From assembly GCF_022662495.1 (NCBI RefSeq), contig NZ_JAKPBU010000001.1:1178001-1242000 (forward strand): a stretch of DNA of 64,000 nt. The letters run 5' to 3'. The position numbers and the translations under genes were made by a program. Origin of the DNA: Lysobacter sp. M2-1 (lineage in GTDB: Bacteria > Pseudomonadota > Gammaproteobacteria > Xanthomonadales > Xanthomonadaceae). This document shows positions 37,384 to 46,799 of the stretch, piece by piece (the first letter of the stretch is position 1; each line of letters begins with the position of its first letter). A model generated the notes under the pieces. The model was not told where the DNA came from, made no database searches, and saw only the letters and a program-made list of their open reading frames with translations.

Positions 37384-38286
37384 TCATTCGGCCTTGCTGA
37401 GCCTGAGCGCGGGTTCGAGTACCTCGAACAGGCGCTTGAGTTCAGCCGACATCAGGGCGAAGCGCGCATCGAGTTCGGCACGCACGTCCTCGCGTTCGCC
37501 CGATTCGAGCTGATCGACCGCACCGTCGAGAAACTTCAGCTTGCGCACGACCAGGTCCTCGCCGAGCACGAACGAGAGGTGGTCGTCCAGGGTCAGGGCA
37601 AGGCGCGCGACCTGCTTGCCCGACTCCAGGTGCTTGGCGATCTCGTCGCCCTGCAGTTCCTGGCGCTGGCACTTGACCACCGCGCCGCCGTCGGCCGCAT
37701 CGCGCAATTCGCATTCGTCGCCCAGCGACAACCCGCCCGGCAGCGGATCGCCGGCGATCCAGCCGGTCAGCACCGCGCGCGGCGCGACCTCCGCATTTAG
37801 CGGCAGCGCCGGAAAGCTGCCCAGCGCGTTGCGGATCTCGCTGACCACGGCTTCGGCGGCCTTGCGCGAGGACGCGTCCACGATGCATAGGCCGTGTTCG
37901 AGGTCGAGCATGGCGTCGGTCCGGGTGGGGCGCACGAAAGCGCGCGGCAGCAGCTCGTGCACCAGGTCCTCCTTGAGCCGCTTGCGCGCGCGGCTGCCGA
38001 GCCTGCGGCCCTCCTTCTCCTCGAGCTCGGCCAGCTTCTTCTGCAGCAGGTCGTTGACCACCGCCGCCGGCAGCAGCTTGTCCTCGCCGCCGACGGTGAG
38101 CCAGATGGCGTCGCCGATCCGATGCGAGAGGGCTTCGGCGTCGCGTCCGAATGGCGAGACGAACCCGCGCGAGAACAGCTCCAGACCGCCTACCGGCTTG
38201 AGCACGTGCTCGGCCAGCCGGGTGTCGAGGTCGGCGAAGTCCAGCGAGCCGGGAAAACGGAACAGGGTGAGGTTGCGAAAGAACAT
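37384..38286 (-). CDS. rdgC: Recombination-associated protein RdgC
   Basis: The 300-residue protein is a ring-forming DNA-binding protein that modulates RecA. It begins MFFRNLTLFRF, the family start, and contains FVSPFGRDAEALSH and the C-terminal FVLGEDLVVRKLKFLDG. The length is normal for RdgC. The ATG at 38286 was preferred because the upstream in-frame sequence runs into an intergenic repeat. It follows ttcA by 190 bp on the same strand. Confidence 0.95.
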   Translation of the reverse strand: MFFRNLTLFRFPGSLDFADLDTRLAEHVLKPVGGLELFSRGFVSPFGRDAEALSHRIGDAIWLTVGGEDKLLPAAVVNDLLQKKLAELEEKEGRRLGSRARKRLKEDLVHELLPRAFVRPTRTDAMLDLEHGLCIVDASSRKAAEAVVSEIRNALGSFPALPLNAEVAPRAVLTGWIAGDPLPGGLSLGDECELRDAADGGAVVKCQRQELQGDEIAKHLESGKQVARLALTLDDHLSFVLGEDLVVRKLKFLDGAVDQLESGEREDVRAELDARFALMSAELKRLFEVLEPALRLSKAE

Positions 38287-38430
38287 GGAGCTCCGGGGGA
38301 ATCCGTGATTGTGGGTGTGGTTGCGATATTCGGATCGGTTGCGGCGATCAGGACGACGCTGCGTGCAGCGCGGGCAGCAAGCCAGGCGTGGTTGAGCGGT
38401 GCAGCCCGAAACGGGCGCAGTGCCTAGGAG

Positions 38431-38448
38431 TTCCTGCTTGCGCAGGAA
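38431..38448. repeat. Short palindrome TTCCTGC-GCAGGAA downstream of ttcA
   Basis: TTCCTGC (38431-38437) and GCAGGAA (38442-38448) enclose TTGC. A reading frame across it gives the phrase SFLRKQE, which often marks a dispersed intergenic repeat. It is in the ttcA-rdgC gap of 190 bp; the remainder of that gap shows no gene. There is no T run. Confidence 0.4.
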
Positions 38449-38476
38449 GGAAGAGAGCTGGGGACATGCTGGAGGT

Positions 38477-39367
38477 TCAGTCTTCCGTGCTGTCCTGCGG
38501 CGCGCCGGCCAGCCAGGCGTGTGCATCCGGCGGCGGGGTATCGCCGCGCCTGCCCAGGATGCGGAAGTCGAACAGCTTCGGATCGCTCAGCTGCGAGGGG
38601 CGGATGTCGCCCAGCGCGCGCGCCATGTTCTCGATCCGTCCGGGCGTGTCGCGCTCCCATTGCTCGAGCATGCGCTTGACCTGCTTGCGCTGCAGGTTCT
38701 CCTGCGAGCCGCACAGGTTGCACGGGATGATCGGGAAGCGCCTGGCCTGCGCATACGCCTCGATATCGCTTTCGCGCACGTAGGCCAGCGGCCGGATCAC
38801 GACATGCTTGCCGTCGTCCGAGAGCAGCTTGGGCGGCATGCCGCTGAGCTTGGCGTGGAAGAACAGGTTGAGGAAGAAGGTGTTGACCAGATCGTCGCGA
38901 TGGTGGCCCAGTGCGATCTTGGTGAAGCCTTCCGCTTCCGCGTACGCGTACAGCGCGCCGCGCCGCAGCCGCGAACACAGCGAACACAGGGTCTTGCCCT
39001 CGGGCACGACCCGGGTCACCACCGAATAGGTGTCCTGTTCGAGGATCCGGTAATCCACGCCGATCGATTCGAGGTACTGCGGCAGCACGTGTTCGGGAAA
39101 CTCCGGCTGCTTCTGGTCCAGGTTCACCGCGGTGATCGAGAACGCGACCGGCGCCTTGCGCTGCAGCTGCAGCAGGATGTCGAGCATCGTGTAGCTGTCC
39201 TTGCCGCCGGACAGGCAGACCATGACCTTGTCGCCGTCCTCGATCATGCCGAAATCGGCGATCGCGCGGCCGACCTGGTGGCGCAGGCGCTTGGCGAGCT
39301 TGTCGGCTTCGCGCTTGTCGCGCTGGGCAAGCGGTGCGGGTTCGGCGAGGGGCAGGACGGCGTGCAT
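38477..39367 (-). CDS. ttcA: tRNA 2-thiocytidine biosynthesis protein TtcA
   Basis: The 296-residue enzyme thiolates cytidine 32 in tRNA using an iron-sulfur cluster. The PP-loop SGGKDS is at residues 53-58. The cluster Cys pair lies in LCSLCSRL and another Cys pair in [24 protein letters not shown] is the typical middle stretch. It is divergent from the YdcH-like gene. Confidence 0.95.
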   Translation of the reverse strand: MHAVLPLAEPAPLAQRDKREADKLAKRLRHQVGRAIADFGMIEDGDKVMVCLSGGKDSYTMLDILLQLQRKAPVAFSITAVNLDQKQPEFPEHVLPQYLESIGVDYRILEQDTYSVVTRVVPEGKTLCSLCSRLRRGALYAYAEAEGFTKIALGHHRDDLVNTFFLNLFFHAKLSGMPPKLLSDDGKHVVIRPLAYVRESDIEAYAQARRFPIIPCNLCGSQENLQRKQVKRMLEQWERDTPGRIENMARALGDIRPSQLSDPKLFDFRILGRRGDTPPPDAHAWLAGAPQDSTED

Positions 39368-39433
39368 TGGCCGACTAGTTTAACGGCCGCGCCGGATGCG
39401 GCGCAGGGCGCCTGGCCGCGTTAAAGTCGCCAG

Positions 39434-39646
39434 ATGCACAGCGACCCCGCCGAGCAGTCACGCATCAGCCAACGCCTGGTCGAGCTCAAGCTCGAACACC
39501 GCGACCTGGATGTGGCGATCGCGCGGCTGCAGGCCGGCATCGAGGCCGATGACCTGGCGGTGAAGCGGCTGAAGAAGCGCAAGCTGCAGCTGAAGGATGC
39601 GATCGCGCGGCTGGAGAGTGCGCTCATCCCCGACCTGGATGCTTGA
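39434..39646 (+). CDS. YdcH-like (DUF465) small coiled-coil protein
   Basis: The 70-residue protein is almost fully helical with heptads and contains the family stretch VKRLKKRKLQLKDAI, matching the DUF465/YdcH type. Function is unknown in general. SlyX was considered but the KKRKLQLKD stretch fits YdcH better. It heads the uncharacterised run that follows, 38 bp before the next gene. Confidence 0.82.
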   Translation: MHSDPAEQSRISQRLVELKLEHRDLDVAIARLQAGIEADDLAVKRLKKRKLQLKDAIARLESALIPDLDA

Positions 39647-39684
39647 TTGGCAGACCCGAGCGCGGGCTGTGTATGCTCCGCCGC

Positions 39685-40299
39685 ATGTCGTCGCCCGATA
39701 AGGATATCGCCGGGACCCTGCGCCACCCCTGGGTGCGTGCATTGATCGTCGTCGCGATGCTTGCGCTGCTGGCGACGGCGGCACTGGGCGGCTTCCGCAA
39801 GGCGGAGTCGCACAAGGACTGGCCCGTGTTCGGTGCCGGCCAGCAGGCCGGGAGCGGCGCGCTGCTGATCACGCCGCTATGCGCCTGGACCACGGCGCAA
39901 AAGCCAGGCAGACAGAGCCCGGATGCGGACAAGCGTTACCTGGTGCTGCGGGTACGTGCGGAAAACCTCACCGAACGCGATGGGTCGCGCTACCTCGGCC
40001 AGGATGTGGTCTGGCTGCCGGATGGACGCACGGGCGAACAGCGGGCCGGTTCGAGCCAGCGCGCCGACGACCACAGCTACTTCGTGCAGCTGCAACCGCG
40101 CCTGCCGGGCACCGTCGACCTGGTGTGGGAGCTGCCCGGAGCGGCGGCGCCCAGGCAACCGGTCACCTGGGGCGTGTACAGGCGCAGATTCGAGCCGCGG
40201 ACCTATCTGTCTGGCGAGGCGATGTGGGTGCAGGACGGGCCGGCCGCGAAACTGGTGCTGCAGGCCCGCGGGTCGTGCACCGCGGCGGGGCAGGCATGA
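39685..40299 (+). CDS. Single-pass envelope protein, unknown family (block gene 1)
   Basis: The 204-residue protein has a cytoplasmic N-terminus, one membrane helix (about residues 16-36, VRALIVVAMLALLATAALGG) and an extracytoplasmic beta-rich domain. I recognise no family. The ATG at 39685 is one of two candidates; an ATG at 39673 adds four residues. Its stop overlaps the next gene by ATGA. The three plus-strand genes share the same helix-plus-beta-domain design. Confidence 0.68.
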   Translation: MSSPDKDIAGTLRHPWVRALIVVAMLALLATAALGGFRKAESHKDWPVFGAGQQAGSGALLITPLCAWTTAQKPGRQSPDADKRYLVLRVRAENLTERDGSRYLGQDVVWLPDGRTGEQRAGSSQRADDHSYFVQLQPRLPGTVDLVWELPGAAAPRQPVTWGVYRRRFEPRTYLSGEAMWVQDGPAAKLVLQARGSCTAAGQA

Positions 40300-40940
40300 A
40301 CACTAGCGCCGCCAACGCGAGCGGAACCGGGCAGGGACGCCGCCTGCCGGTGCGCTGGTCCCTGGTGATCGCGACGGTCGCGGTGCTGGCGGCGATCGTC
40401 CTGCTGCGCAAGGCCGAGCCAGGCTACGAGCAGAAGATCGCGCCGATCCCGGTGCAGGGCCATGTCGGGGTCAGGGTGGTGGCGCGCAATTTCGCGGTCA
40501 CCGTGAAACGGGTCAAGCTTGCACGCGGCTACCAGGTGGCGCCGGGGTTGTTCGAGACCGCCCCGCGCATCCTGAAGCCGGACGGGATCTGGATGTCGGC
40601 GCTGATGGAAGTCGAGGCCCTGTCCGCCCCGGGCACCATCAACGCGCAGCTGCGCACGCGCGACGGACTGCTCTATGTCGCCAGTGGGCCGGACCGCCCG
40701 GACATCGACGAATTCAACCTGAGCCAGAAGCAGCTGGCCACGGCACTGCCGGCGAGTGGCGCCTATTTCTTCGATGTACCCCCCGACCGCCTGGAAGGCG
40801 CGCGCCTGCAGTTCCACTGGGGCGCAGTCGGTGGCTATCCGGAAGGCATGGACCATCTGGTCGACATCGACCTGGGGCTGGATGCCGCCGCGGCACGCAA
40901 GCTGCAGGCGGAAGCCCAGCCGGTGATCGACCTGCGATGA
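40296..40940 (+). CDS. Single-pass envelope protein, unknown family (block gene 2)
   Basis: This 214-residue protein has one N-terminal membrane helix (about residues 22-38, WSLVIATVAVLAAIVLL) followed by an extracytoplasmic domain without recognisable motifs. It starts inside the stop of the preceding gene and ends inside the start of the next, both by ATGA. The tight coupling suggests that the three products act together. No named relative is recognised. Confidence 0.7.
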   Translation: MNTSAANASGTGQGRRLPVRWSLVIATVAVLAAIVLLRKAEPGYEQKIAPIPVQGHVGVRVVARNFAVTVKRVKLARGYQVAPGLFETAPRILKPDGIWMSALMEVEALSAPGTINAQLRTRDGLLYVASGPDRPDIDEFNLSQKQLATALPASGAYFFDVPPDRLEGARLQFHWGAVGGYPEGMDHLVDIDLGLDAAAARKLQAEAQPVIDLR

Positions 40941-41644
40941 ACGCGCCGCCGATCCAGGGCCCCGGCGCTCCCGTCGCCGGCTGGGCGCGACGCAACCGCT
41001 GGTGGCTGGCGGGCGCGGTGGTCATGGGCATGCTTGCCTTCGTGCTGCCCTACCGCAGCGCCCAGCACGAGTGGGGACGTCGCGGCTACAGCCATCCGGT
41101 CGAGGCTCGCGCGCAAGGCTGGACCAACTACCATGGCTCGCGCTGGCGCCTGGTGGAGGTCCTGCGGGACGACGCGGTCGGCAAGGTCGCCGGCGGCTAT
41201 GTGCATGCCGACGCCTCGTTGCTGCTGCTGGTGTACGAGGTCATTCCCGGCAAGGGCGTGGATGCCGGGACGCTCGACCGGTGCCGGGGACGCCTGAGCG
41301 ACGCCCGTGGCCGGGTCTGGGGCGGCCCGCCCTGGGGCGTGGACGTCGCGTTCCCCGGCGACGGCTCGATCGCCTGGAAAACCAAGAGCCGGGTCGCCAG
41401 GGCGCTTGGACTGGAAACCGGCTGCGGCTCGCGTGCCGGCGCCGATGTCCTGCCGGTCAAGGCGCGGCCGACCCGTCCGTTCCGGTTCTTCCACATGTTC
41501 CTGGTCCCACGCCAACTGGCTGCGCAGGGTCTGTACGGCGAGATCGTCGTCGACCCTTACCGGACCACGCCTCCGGGCAGCTACGTGCGCTTCAAGCTCG
41601 GCGCGTCGCGCCCGTTGCCGCAAGGCGCGACATCGCGCAACTGA
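40937..41644 (+). CDS. Single-pass envelope protein, unknown family (block gene 3)
   Basis: The 235-residue protein has an N-terminal membrane helix (about residues 22-42, WWLAGAVVMGMLAFVLPY) and an extracytoplasmic domain with two Cys (in DRCRG and TGCGS) that could form a disulfide. It starts within the preceding stop by ATGA. Its last 53 bp overlap the 3' end of the oppositely oriented multi-pass protein gene. Function is unknown. Confidence 0.7.
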   Translation: MNAPPIQGPGAPVAGWARRNRWWLAGAVVMGMLAFVLPYRSAQHEWGRRGYSHPVEARAQGWTNYHGSRWRLVEVLRDDAVGKVAGGYVHADASLLLLVYEVIPGKGVDAGTLDRCRGRLSDARGRVWGGPPWGVDVAFPGDGSIAWKTKSRVARALGLETGCGSRAGADVLPVKARPTRPFRFFHMFLVPRQLAAQGLYGEIVVDPYRTTPPGSYVRFKLGASRPLPQGATSRN

Positions 41645-42884
41645 AGGTCGCTGCCAGCAGCACCACCCGCAACAGTTCCGTGAACAGGCCCGCACGCAGC
41701 GCCAGCGGCGTGCTGAACAGCAACGCGAACGGCTGGTAGAGCACCTCCTGTTCCGGTTTGCTGTGCGCGCCCACCAGCTTCACTACCCCGAACCAGGCCA
41801 CGGCATCGACGAACGCGAGCAACTGCCAGCACAGGCACAGGGTCAGCAGCGCCGGCAGCCCGGCGCGCAGCACCAGCCGCAGGCTGTTGACCAGCGGCAC
41901 GCCCTTGCTGCTCCATCCGGCGCTCATCTTGTCGGCGAGCAGGTGCCAGGCGAACGACAGCCGCCGGTAGCGATGCACGGCATAACGCAGACGGGCGTCG
42001 GCGCGATCCAGCCGCTGCCGGCGGCGCAAATCCAGGCCGTAGATCAGCGCGGTGATCGCCAGCCAGACCAGCGGCATGGCCACCGCACCTGCTGCGGTTG
42101 AAATCAGATCCCAGACTGGATCCACCGCGCGCTTGAGCGGCTCCAGCGAGACCAGCCCGACGAACGGGTTCTGCCACCACGCCGCCACCGCCACGTACAC
42201 CGCACGCGCGTGCCACCAGTCGAGGACCCAGGCCATCGCGCTGCTGATCGCGGCGACCCCGACGAAGACCCAGTAGGCCTCGCACAAGGTGGTGACGACG
42301 GACCACGCGCCATGTCCGGTGGCCGCCATCCGGCGTTTGGCGATTTCCCTCACCGCCCATGCCACCAGCAGGGCCAACCACAATCCTTTCAGGCTCAGGA
42401 TGTCGTTCAGATTCTCGCGGTTCTCGAACGACACGCTCAGCGAATACGAGATCCGGAAGTCGCGCTTGATGCCATCCAGCAGCCCCCAGCCCGCGTAGTA
42501 GGCGAAGAACGGCAGCAGCGCCACCGCCAGCGCCGTCAGCCAGGGTTCGATCGGGCGTACGGAAGCGGCGCTCGGCGCGGGCAGCGACAACGATGGCCGC
42601 AGCGCCAGGAACATGCCGATGGTGGCGACCAGCTGGGTCACGATCAGCAATGCGATCGCCGCGTACGACAGCAGCGCGCTGCGCTCGGCCAGACGGATCG
42701 CGAGGTCCATCAGCAGGCCGTAGGCCACACGCTGGGCGAAGAACCAGAACAGCAGTGCCGGCCAGTGCCGCCACAGCAACATCGCCGCGAGCTTCGGAAT
42801 CTCGAGCCAGACCGGTTCCGGCGCGGGTCGCGTGGAATCGGCGGCGATCGTTTGAATGGCGGACACGTGCTCTTCCTTGGGCAT
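41592..42884 (-). CDS. Multi-pass membrane protein, unknown family (block gene 4)
   Basis: The 430-residue protein has about eight to ten hydrophobic segments, with a large loop near residues 245-330 containing RRRQRLDRADARLRYAVHRY. No transporter signature is evident. It lies 70 bp after plsB on the same strand and overlaps the third plus-strand gene of the block tail to tail by 53 bp. A link with the three single-pass proteins is suggested only by this overlap. Confidence 0.7.
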   Translation of the reverse strand: MPKEEHVSAIQTIAADSTRPAPEPVWLEIPKLAAMLLWRHWPALLFWFFAQRVAYGLLMDLAIRLAERSALLSYAAIALLIVTQLVATIGMFLALRPSLSLPAPSAASVRPIEPWLTALAVALLPFFAYYAGWGLLDGIKRDFRISYSLSVSFENRENLNDILSLKGLWLALLVAWAVREIAKRRMAATGHGAWSVVTTLCEAYWVFVGVAAISSAMAWVLDWWHARAVYVAVAAWWQNPFVGLVSLEPLKRAVDPVWDLISTAAGAVAMPLVWLAITALIYGLDLRRRQRLDRADARLRYAVHRYRRLSFAWHLLADKMSAGWSSKGVPLVNSLRLVLRAGLPALLTLCLCWQLLAFVDAVAWFGVVKLVGAHSKPEQEVLYQPFALLFSTPLALRAGLFTELLRVVLLAATFSCAMSRLAATGATRRA

Positions 42885-42954
42885 CGGCGGGCGCGTACGC
42901 GCTCGAGGTTAGCGCAGCGCGCCCTTGCGCGACCGCGGCGGCGCGGTGGCCGGC

Positions 42955-45663
42955 TTATTCGGGTAGCGCGCCGGGTTCGGGCTCGCGGCGCGCCAGTTCG
43001 GGGCTCACTTTTTCGATCGTGTGCCGGAGCTCGCGGCCCAGGATCACCTTGGCATCCTTGGCCAGCGTATCCAGGCGCTGGTCGAACACCAGCTTGCTGT
43101 CCTCGTTGGGCCATACCAGCCGCAGTTCGCGCAGCTTCTGGATGAAGCCGCGGAACAGCGCCTTGTCGAAGAACTCCGGCGCGGCCTCGGCGTAGAGCAG
43201 GCTCAGACGCTGCGCGGCCAGCTGGCACAGGCTTTCCAGCTCGCCGGCGCCGAGCGTGCCGGGGCCATTCTTGGCCAGCACCGAAATGGCGATGTAATAG
43301 CGCTCGAACGCCTGCTGCAACGGATGGCCCAGCCCGCGCAGACGGAAGACCTCGTCGCTCTGTCCGGCGTTGCGGCCGAGGATGCCGCCATCGTCATGGC
43401 TGACTTCTTCCAGCAGGCCTTCGCGCACGAACACCTGGATCGTGCGTTCGATCCGATCGGCGAAACCATCCTCGTCCCAGGGCAGGAACAGCTCGGCGTG
43501 CAGGAACGGATAGAGATTGCGGCCCAGGCGCTGCAGGGTGTGGCGCGACATCCGCCGGTTGTGCAGGAAGCAGCAGGCGATCCAGGCCGACGCCGTGAAC
43601 AGGTGCAGCACGTTGTTGCGGAAATAGCTCAGTAGCACTGCGTTGTCGTCGTCGACGCTGAGTACGTCGCCGAGCGGATGCGGGGTGCGCTGCAGCACCG
43701 CGATTTCCTCACCATGGGCAACGATCTGCTCCGGCGTGTGCGGGGTGACGGTGACGCGTCCGGAATAGGGCACTTCCTGGAGCAGGGTCTTGGACAGCGC
43801 GATTTGCGCGAGCAGGTCGGCCTCGCCCATCGCATGCTTGGGCGTGGACAGCAGGGCCAGGGCGAGCAGATTGATCGGATTGACGTCCGCGGCCCGGTTG
43901 ACGTTGACCTGGATCTTCTGCGCCAGCGCGTCGATGGTGTTGGACAGCCACTGCGGGCGGTCGTCGTCGGCGACCGGCTGGCCGTCCCATTTGGGTGCCA
44001 GCTCGGCCAGCACCTCGCCCAGCGGGATGGCTTCGCCGAAATTCACCACCACTTGGCCGTAGTTCCGGCGCAGTACCCGGGGTATGCCGGCGAGCAGCTG
44101 CCAGATCGATTCCTTCTGCTTGGGTTTGCCGGTGAGCTCGTCGGAGTAGCTGTCGCCTTCCATCAGCTTTTCGTAGCCGATGTACACCGGCTGGAACAGC
44201 ACCGGTCGCGTGGGCTGGCGCAGGAATGCACGCACGGTCATCGCCAGCATGCCGCCCTTGGGCTGCAGCAGGCGGCCAGTGCGCGAGCGCCCGCCTTCGA
44301 TGAAATATTCCAGCGAATAGCCGCCGGCGACCAGCTGGGCGACGTATTCGGCCAGCACGGTGGAGTACAGCGCGCTGCCGCGGATCGAGCGGCGGATGTA
44401 GAAGGCGCCGCCGCGGCGCAGGAAGCTGCCGAGCACCGGCAGGTCGAGATTGATCCCGGCCACGATATGCGGCGGCACGATGCCCTTGGTGTAAAGCAGA
44501 TAGCTCAGCAGCAGGTAATCCATGTGGCTGCGGTGGCTGGGCACGTAGACGATTTCATTGCCCGGCGCGATCGCCTTGAGCTCGTCCAGGTGGTGCACCA
44601 GCACGCCGCGGTAGATGCGGTTCCAAACGCTGGTCAGCAGGAAGCTGGCCGAGCGCACCACCGGATGCGAATAGTCGGCGGCGATCTCGTAGGCCATCGC
44701 ATGCGCCTTGCGCCAGGCGGCTTCGGGCTTGGAGTTGTCGCGGCGCGCCTGGTCGGCGATGGCGTCCTTGACCGACTGCGACGCGAGCACCTTGTCGATC
44801 AGCAGCCGCCGGGTGGACAGGTCCGGCCCGATCACCGCCTCGCGGATGCGGTGGAAGTGGGTGCGCAGCACGCGCGATAGCTTGCGTACGGTGCGCTCGG
44901 GATCCAGGCCTTCGTCGATGATGTCGCGCAGCCCCACCGGCGGGGCGAACCGGACCAGGGTGTCGCGCCCGTTGAGCAGGATCGCCAGCAGCCGGCGGAA
45001 GCGCCCGACGATCGCCCAGTTTTCCGAGAACAGCACCGAGAACCAGCCCGAACTCTTGTCCGGCGCGCGGCCGACGAAGATCGATACCGGCACCAGTTGC
45101 ACATCCAGGGCCGGATCGGCGCGGTGCGCTTCCAGCAGCCGCGCGAGCGACTCCGAATGCGATTTGTTGCCGCCTGCCGGTTCCCCGGTCAGGGTGCGCG
45201 CCATCAGCTGGGCGATGGTCTGGTTGCGCCGCGACAGGGCGACATAGGCGCGCTTGCGCGCCAGCGGATCGCCGGGCAGCGGCCGCAGCGGCGAGGGCAG
45301 GCCGGCCTCGCGGCAGGCGCGGTCCAGGATCAGGGCGTTGGACAGCCCGTAATCCTCCAGTACATAGCAGACCGGACGGTGGTTGACGTATTCGCTCGGC
45401 GCGGGCGGTTCGATCTTCAGCGTGAGCCAGGGAGAGATCAGGCCACCCAGCAGCCGGGCCCACCACGGCCGGCGCCCGCGCAAGGCGGCCACCTGCGGCG
45501 GCACCGGCACAGCCTCCGCCGGTTCGCGTTCATCCGGCGGGGTCATCGCATCGCCCAGGGTCATGTCCGGCGGCGGCGCGAAGCGCGGTTCTTCGGCCGA
45601 CGGCCCCGAGGGGGCGGAGCCGAACAGGCCGGGCTGGTCGGGGAGCTGGGGGCGGTTGGGCAT
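42955..45663 (-). CDS. plsB: Glycerol-3-phosphate 1-O-acyltransferase PlsB
   Basis: The protein of about 902 residues acylates glycerol-3-phosphate at position 1 to start phospholipid synthesis at the inner membrane. The acyltransferase block has the HxxxxD motif in SHRSHMDYLLLSY, and FIEGGRSRTGRLL lies about 65 residues later. The N-terminus is long and Pro-rich, with PDQPGLFGSAPSG. Starts at 45663 and 45672 are both in frame with no clear ribosome site. A perfect 15-bp palindrome, GCGGCAT-T-ATGCCGC (45666-45680), overlaps this start region. Confidence 0.93.
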   Translation of the reverse strand: MPNRPQLPDQPGLFGSAPSGPSAEEPRFAPPPDMTLGDAMTPPDEREPAEAVPVPPQVAALRGRRPWWARLLGGLISPWLTLKIEPPAPSEYVNHRPVCYVLEDYGLSNALILDRACREAGLPSPLRPLPGDPLARKRAYVALSRRNQTIAQLMARTLTGEPAGGNKSHSESLARLLEAHRADPALDVQLVPVSIFVGRAPDKSSGWFSVLFSENWAIVGRFRRLLAILLNGRDTLVRFAPPVGLRDIIDEGLDPERTVRKLSRVLRTHFHRIREAVIGPDLSTRRLLIDKVLASQSVKDAIADQARRDNSKPEAAWRKAHAMAYEIAADYSHPVVRSASFLLTSVWNRIYRGVLVHHLDELKAIAPGNEIVYVPSHRSHMDYLLLSYLLYTKGIVPPHIVAGINLDLPVLGSFLRRGGAFYIRRSIRGSALYSTVLAEYVAQLVAGGYSLEYFIEGGRSRTGRLLQPKGGMLAMTVRAFLRQPTRPVLFQPVYIGYEKLMEGDSYSDELTGKPKQKESIWQLLAGIPRVLRRNYGQVVVNFGEAIPLGEVLAELAPKWDGQPVADDDRPQWLSNTIDALAQKIQVNVNRAADVNPINLLALALLSTPKHAMGEADLLAQIALSKTLLQEVPYSGRVTVTPHTPEQIVAHGEEIAVLQRTPHPLGDVLSVDDDNAVLLSYFRNNVLHLFTASAWIACCFLHNRRMSRHTLQRLGRNLYPFLHAELFLPWDEDGFADRIERTIQVFVREGLLEEVSHDDGGILGRNAGQSDEVFRLRGLGHPLQQAFERYYIAISVLAKNGPGTLGAGELESLCQLAAQRLSLLYAEAAPEFFDKALFRGFIQKLRELRLVWPNEDSKLVFDQRLDTLAKDAKVILGRELRHTIEKVSPELARREPEPGALPE

Positions 45664-45825
45664 CGGCGGCATTATGCCGCGCCGCCTGAGAACCCTCGGC
45701 GGCCGCTGCAACGCGCGGGGCCGCTCATCGAAGAGCAATTAGCTCCGCGTGGTTCTCGCGGTCGTGCAATGGCAGCGAGGCGCTTGTGCTTCGCTGCGCG
45801 CGCGCAACCGGCGCGCCGCATGGCT

Positions 45826-46677
45826 TCAACGCGCCGCCACCGCCTGGCGCGCGTGCCGCAGGTAGTCGCTGAGGTACCAGCGATCGCCGATGCGCTCGAC
45901 CTCGACCACCGCTTCCACCGGGCTGCCGCCCAGGGTGTAGCGCATCCGCACCTTTGCCTGGGTGCCGCGGCTTTCGACCACCTCCGCCTGCAGCGCGGCC
46001 AGGCTGTCGTTAAGCGCCAGTCCGTAGCCGGCCAGGACCTGCTTGAGCGTGCGCAGGAACCCGGACAGCCGGCGCAGGCTGCCCTCCATGCCCGTGCGGG
46101 CGAAATCAGCTTCCGAGCGCAGGCCGGTCGCGCGCGCGGCAGCGGCGAGTAGCGGAATCGCAGCCCGGGCGCGGACCGGATCCGCCAGCGGCGCGGAGGC
46201 GCCCCATCGGCTGAGCGCCTGCACGAATTGCAGGTAATGCGCGCGTTCGCCGGCGCTGAAATCGCTGCCCTGGCGCACGTACTGGGCGCCGAACAGACCC
46301 AAAGTGGTGGCGGCTGCCTTGAGCGCAGTGGTTTCGCCGGCGAACTGGCGGTCGAAGACCCGCTGCAGCCGGGCCTCCGCCTTCGGCTCGGCCAGCGCGC
46401 CCAGCAGTCGCGGCAGGCGCTCGTCGAAGGGCAGCTCGTCCAGCGGCCAGCGGGTCTGACCCCGGCGCCAGGCTGCCTCGAGCTGCCGGTGCAGCGCAGG
46501 CGGCACCGCGTCCCGGGCAAATGCAGCCAGATCGTTGTCGTGCAGGTGCCGGGTCAGCAACAGCACGGCCTGGGCCGGCTCGCGCGCGCCGGCAGCCGGC
46601 GCGGGCCCGGCGCCCGATTCCCGCCGACAGCCGCACAGCACCGCGACCGCCAGCCACAGCAGCCAGAACCATCGCAT
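45826..46677 (-). CDS. Uncharacterised lipoprotein
   Basis: The 283-residue product has a lipoprotein signal with lipobox VLCGC (Cys near residue 17). The mature part is helical, with a C-terminal beta-hairpin region (VRMRYTLGGSPVEAVVEVERIGDRWYL-type pattern, interrupted here) that looks like an NTF2-like or DUF4878-type end. The ATG at 46677 was chosen to give the signal peptide. No family is recognised with confidence. It lies 162 bp upstream of plsB on the same strand. Confidence 0.68.
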   Translation of the reverse strand: MRWFWLLWLAVAVLCGCRRESGAGPAPAAGAREPAQAVLLLTRHLHDNDLAAFARDAVPPALHRQLEAAWRRGQTRWPLDELPFDERLPRLLGALAEPKAEARLQRVFDRQFAGETTALKAAATTLGLFGAQYVRQGSDFSAGERAHYLQFVQALSRWGASAPLADPVRARAAIPLLAAAARATGLRSEADFARTGMEGSLRRLSGFLRTLKQVLAGYGLALNDSLAALQAEVVESRGTQAKVRMRYTLGGSPVEAVVEVERIGDRWYLSDYLRHARQAVAAR

Positions 46678-46799
46678 GCCTGTCCTCCCCTGAGGTCGGC
46701 TGCATCTTGTGCGCAGCGCGCGGGCCCGGCAAGGGCGGGACCGCTGTTCTCCGCGCGCAGACGCCGGTTCGTGGCGACCGCGGCGGCGAGCCGCCCGGA

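Noticed and set aside
39434-39646. SlyX as the identity of the small coiled-coil gene
   Set aside because: The VKRLKKRKLQLKD stretch fits the DUF465/YdcH type better.
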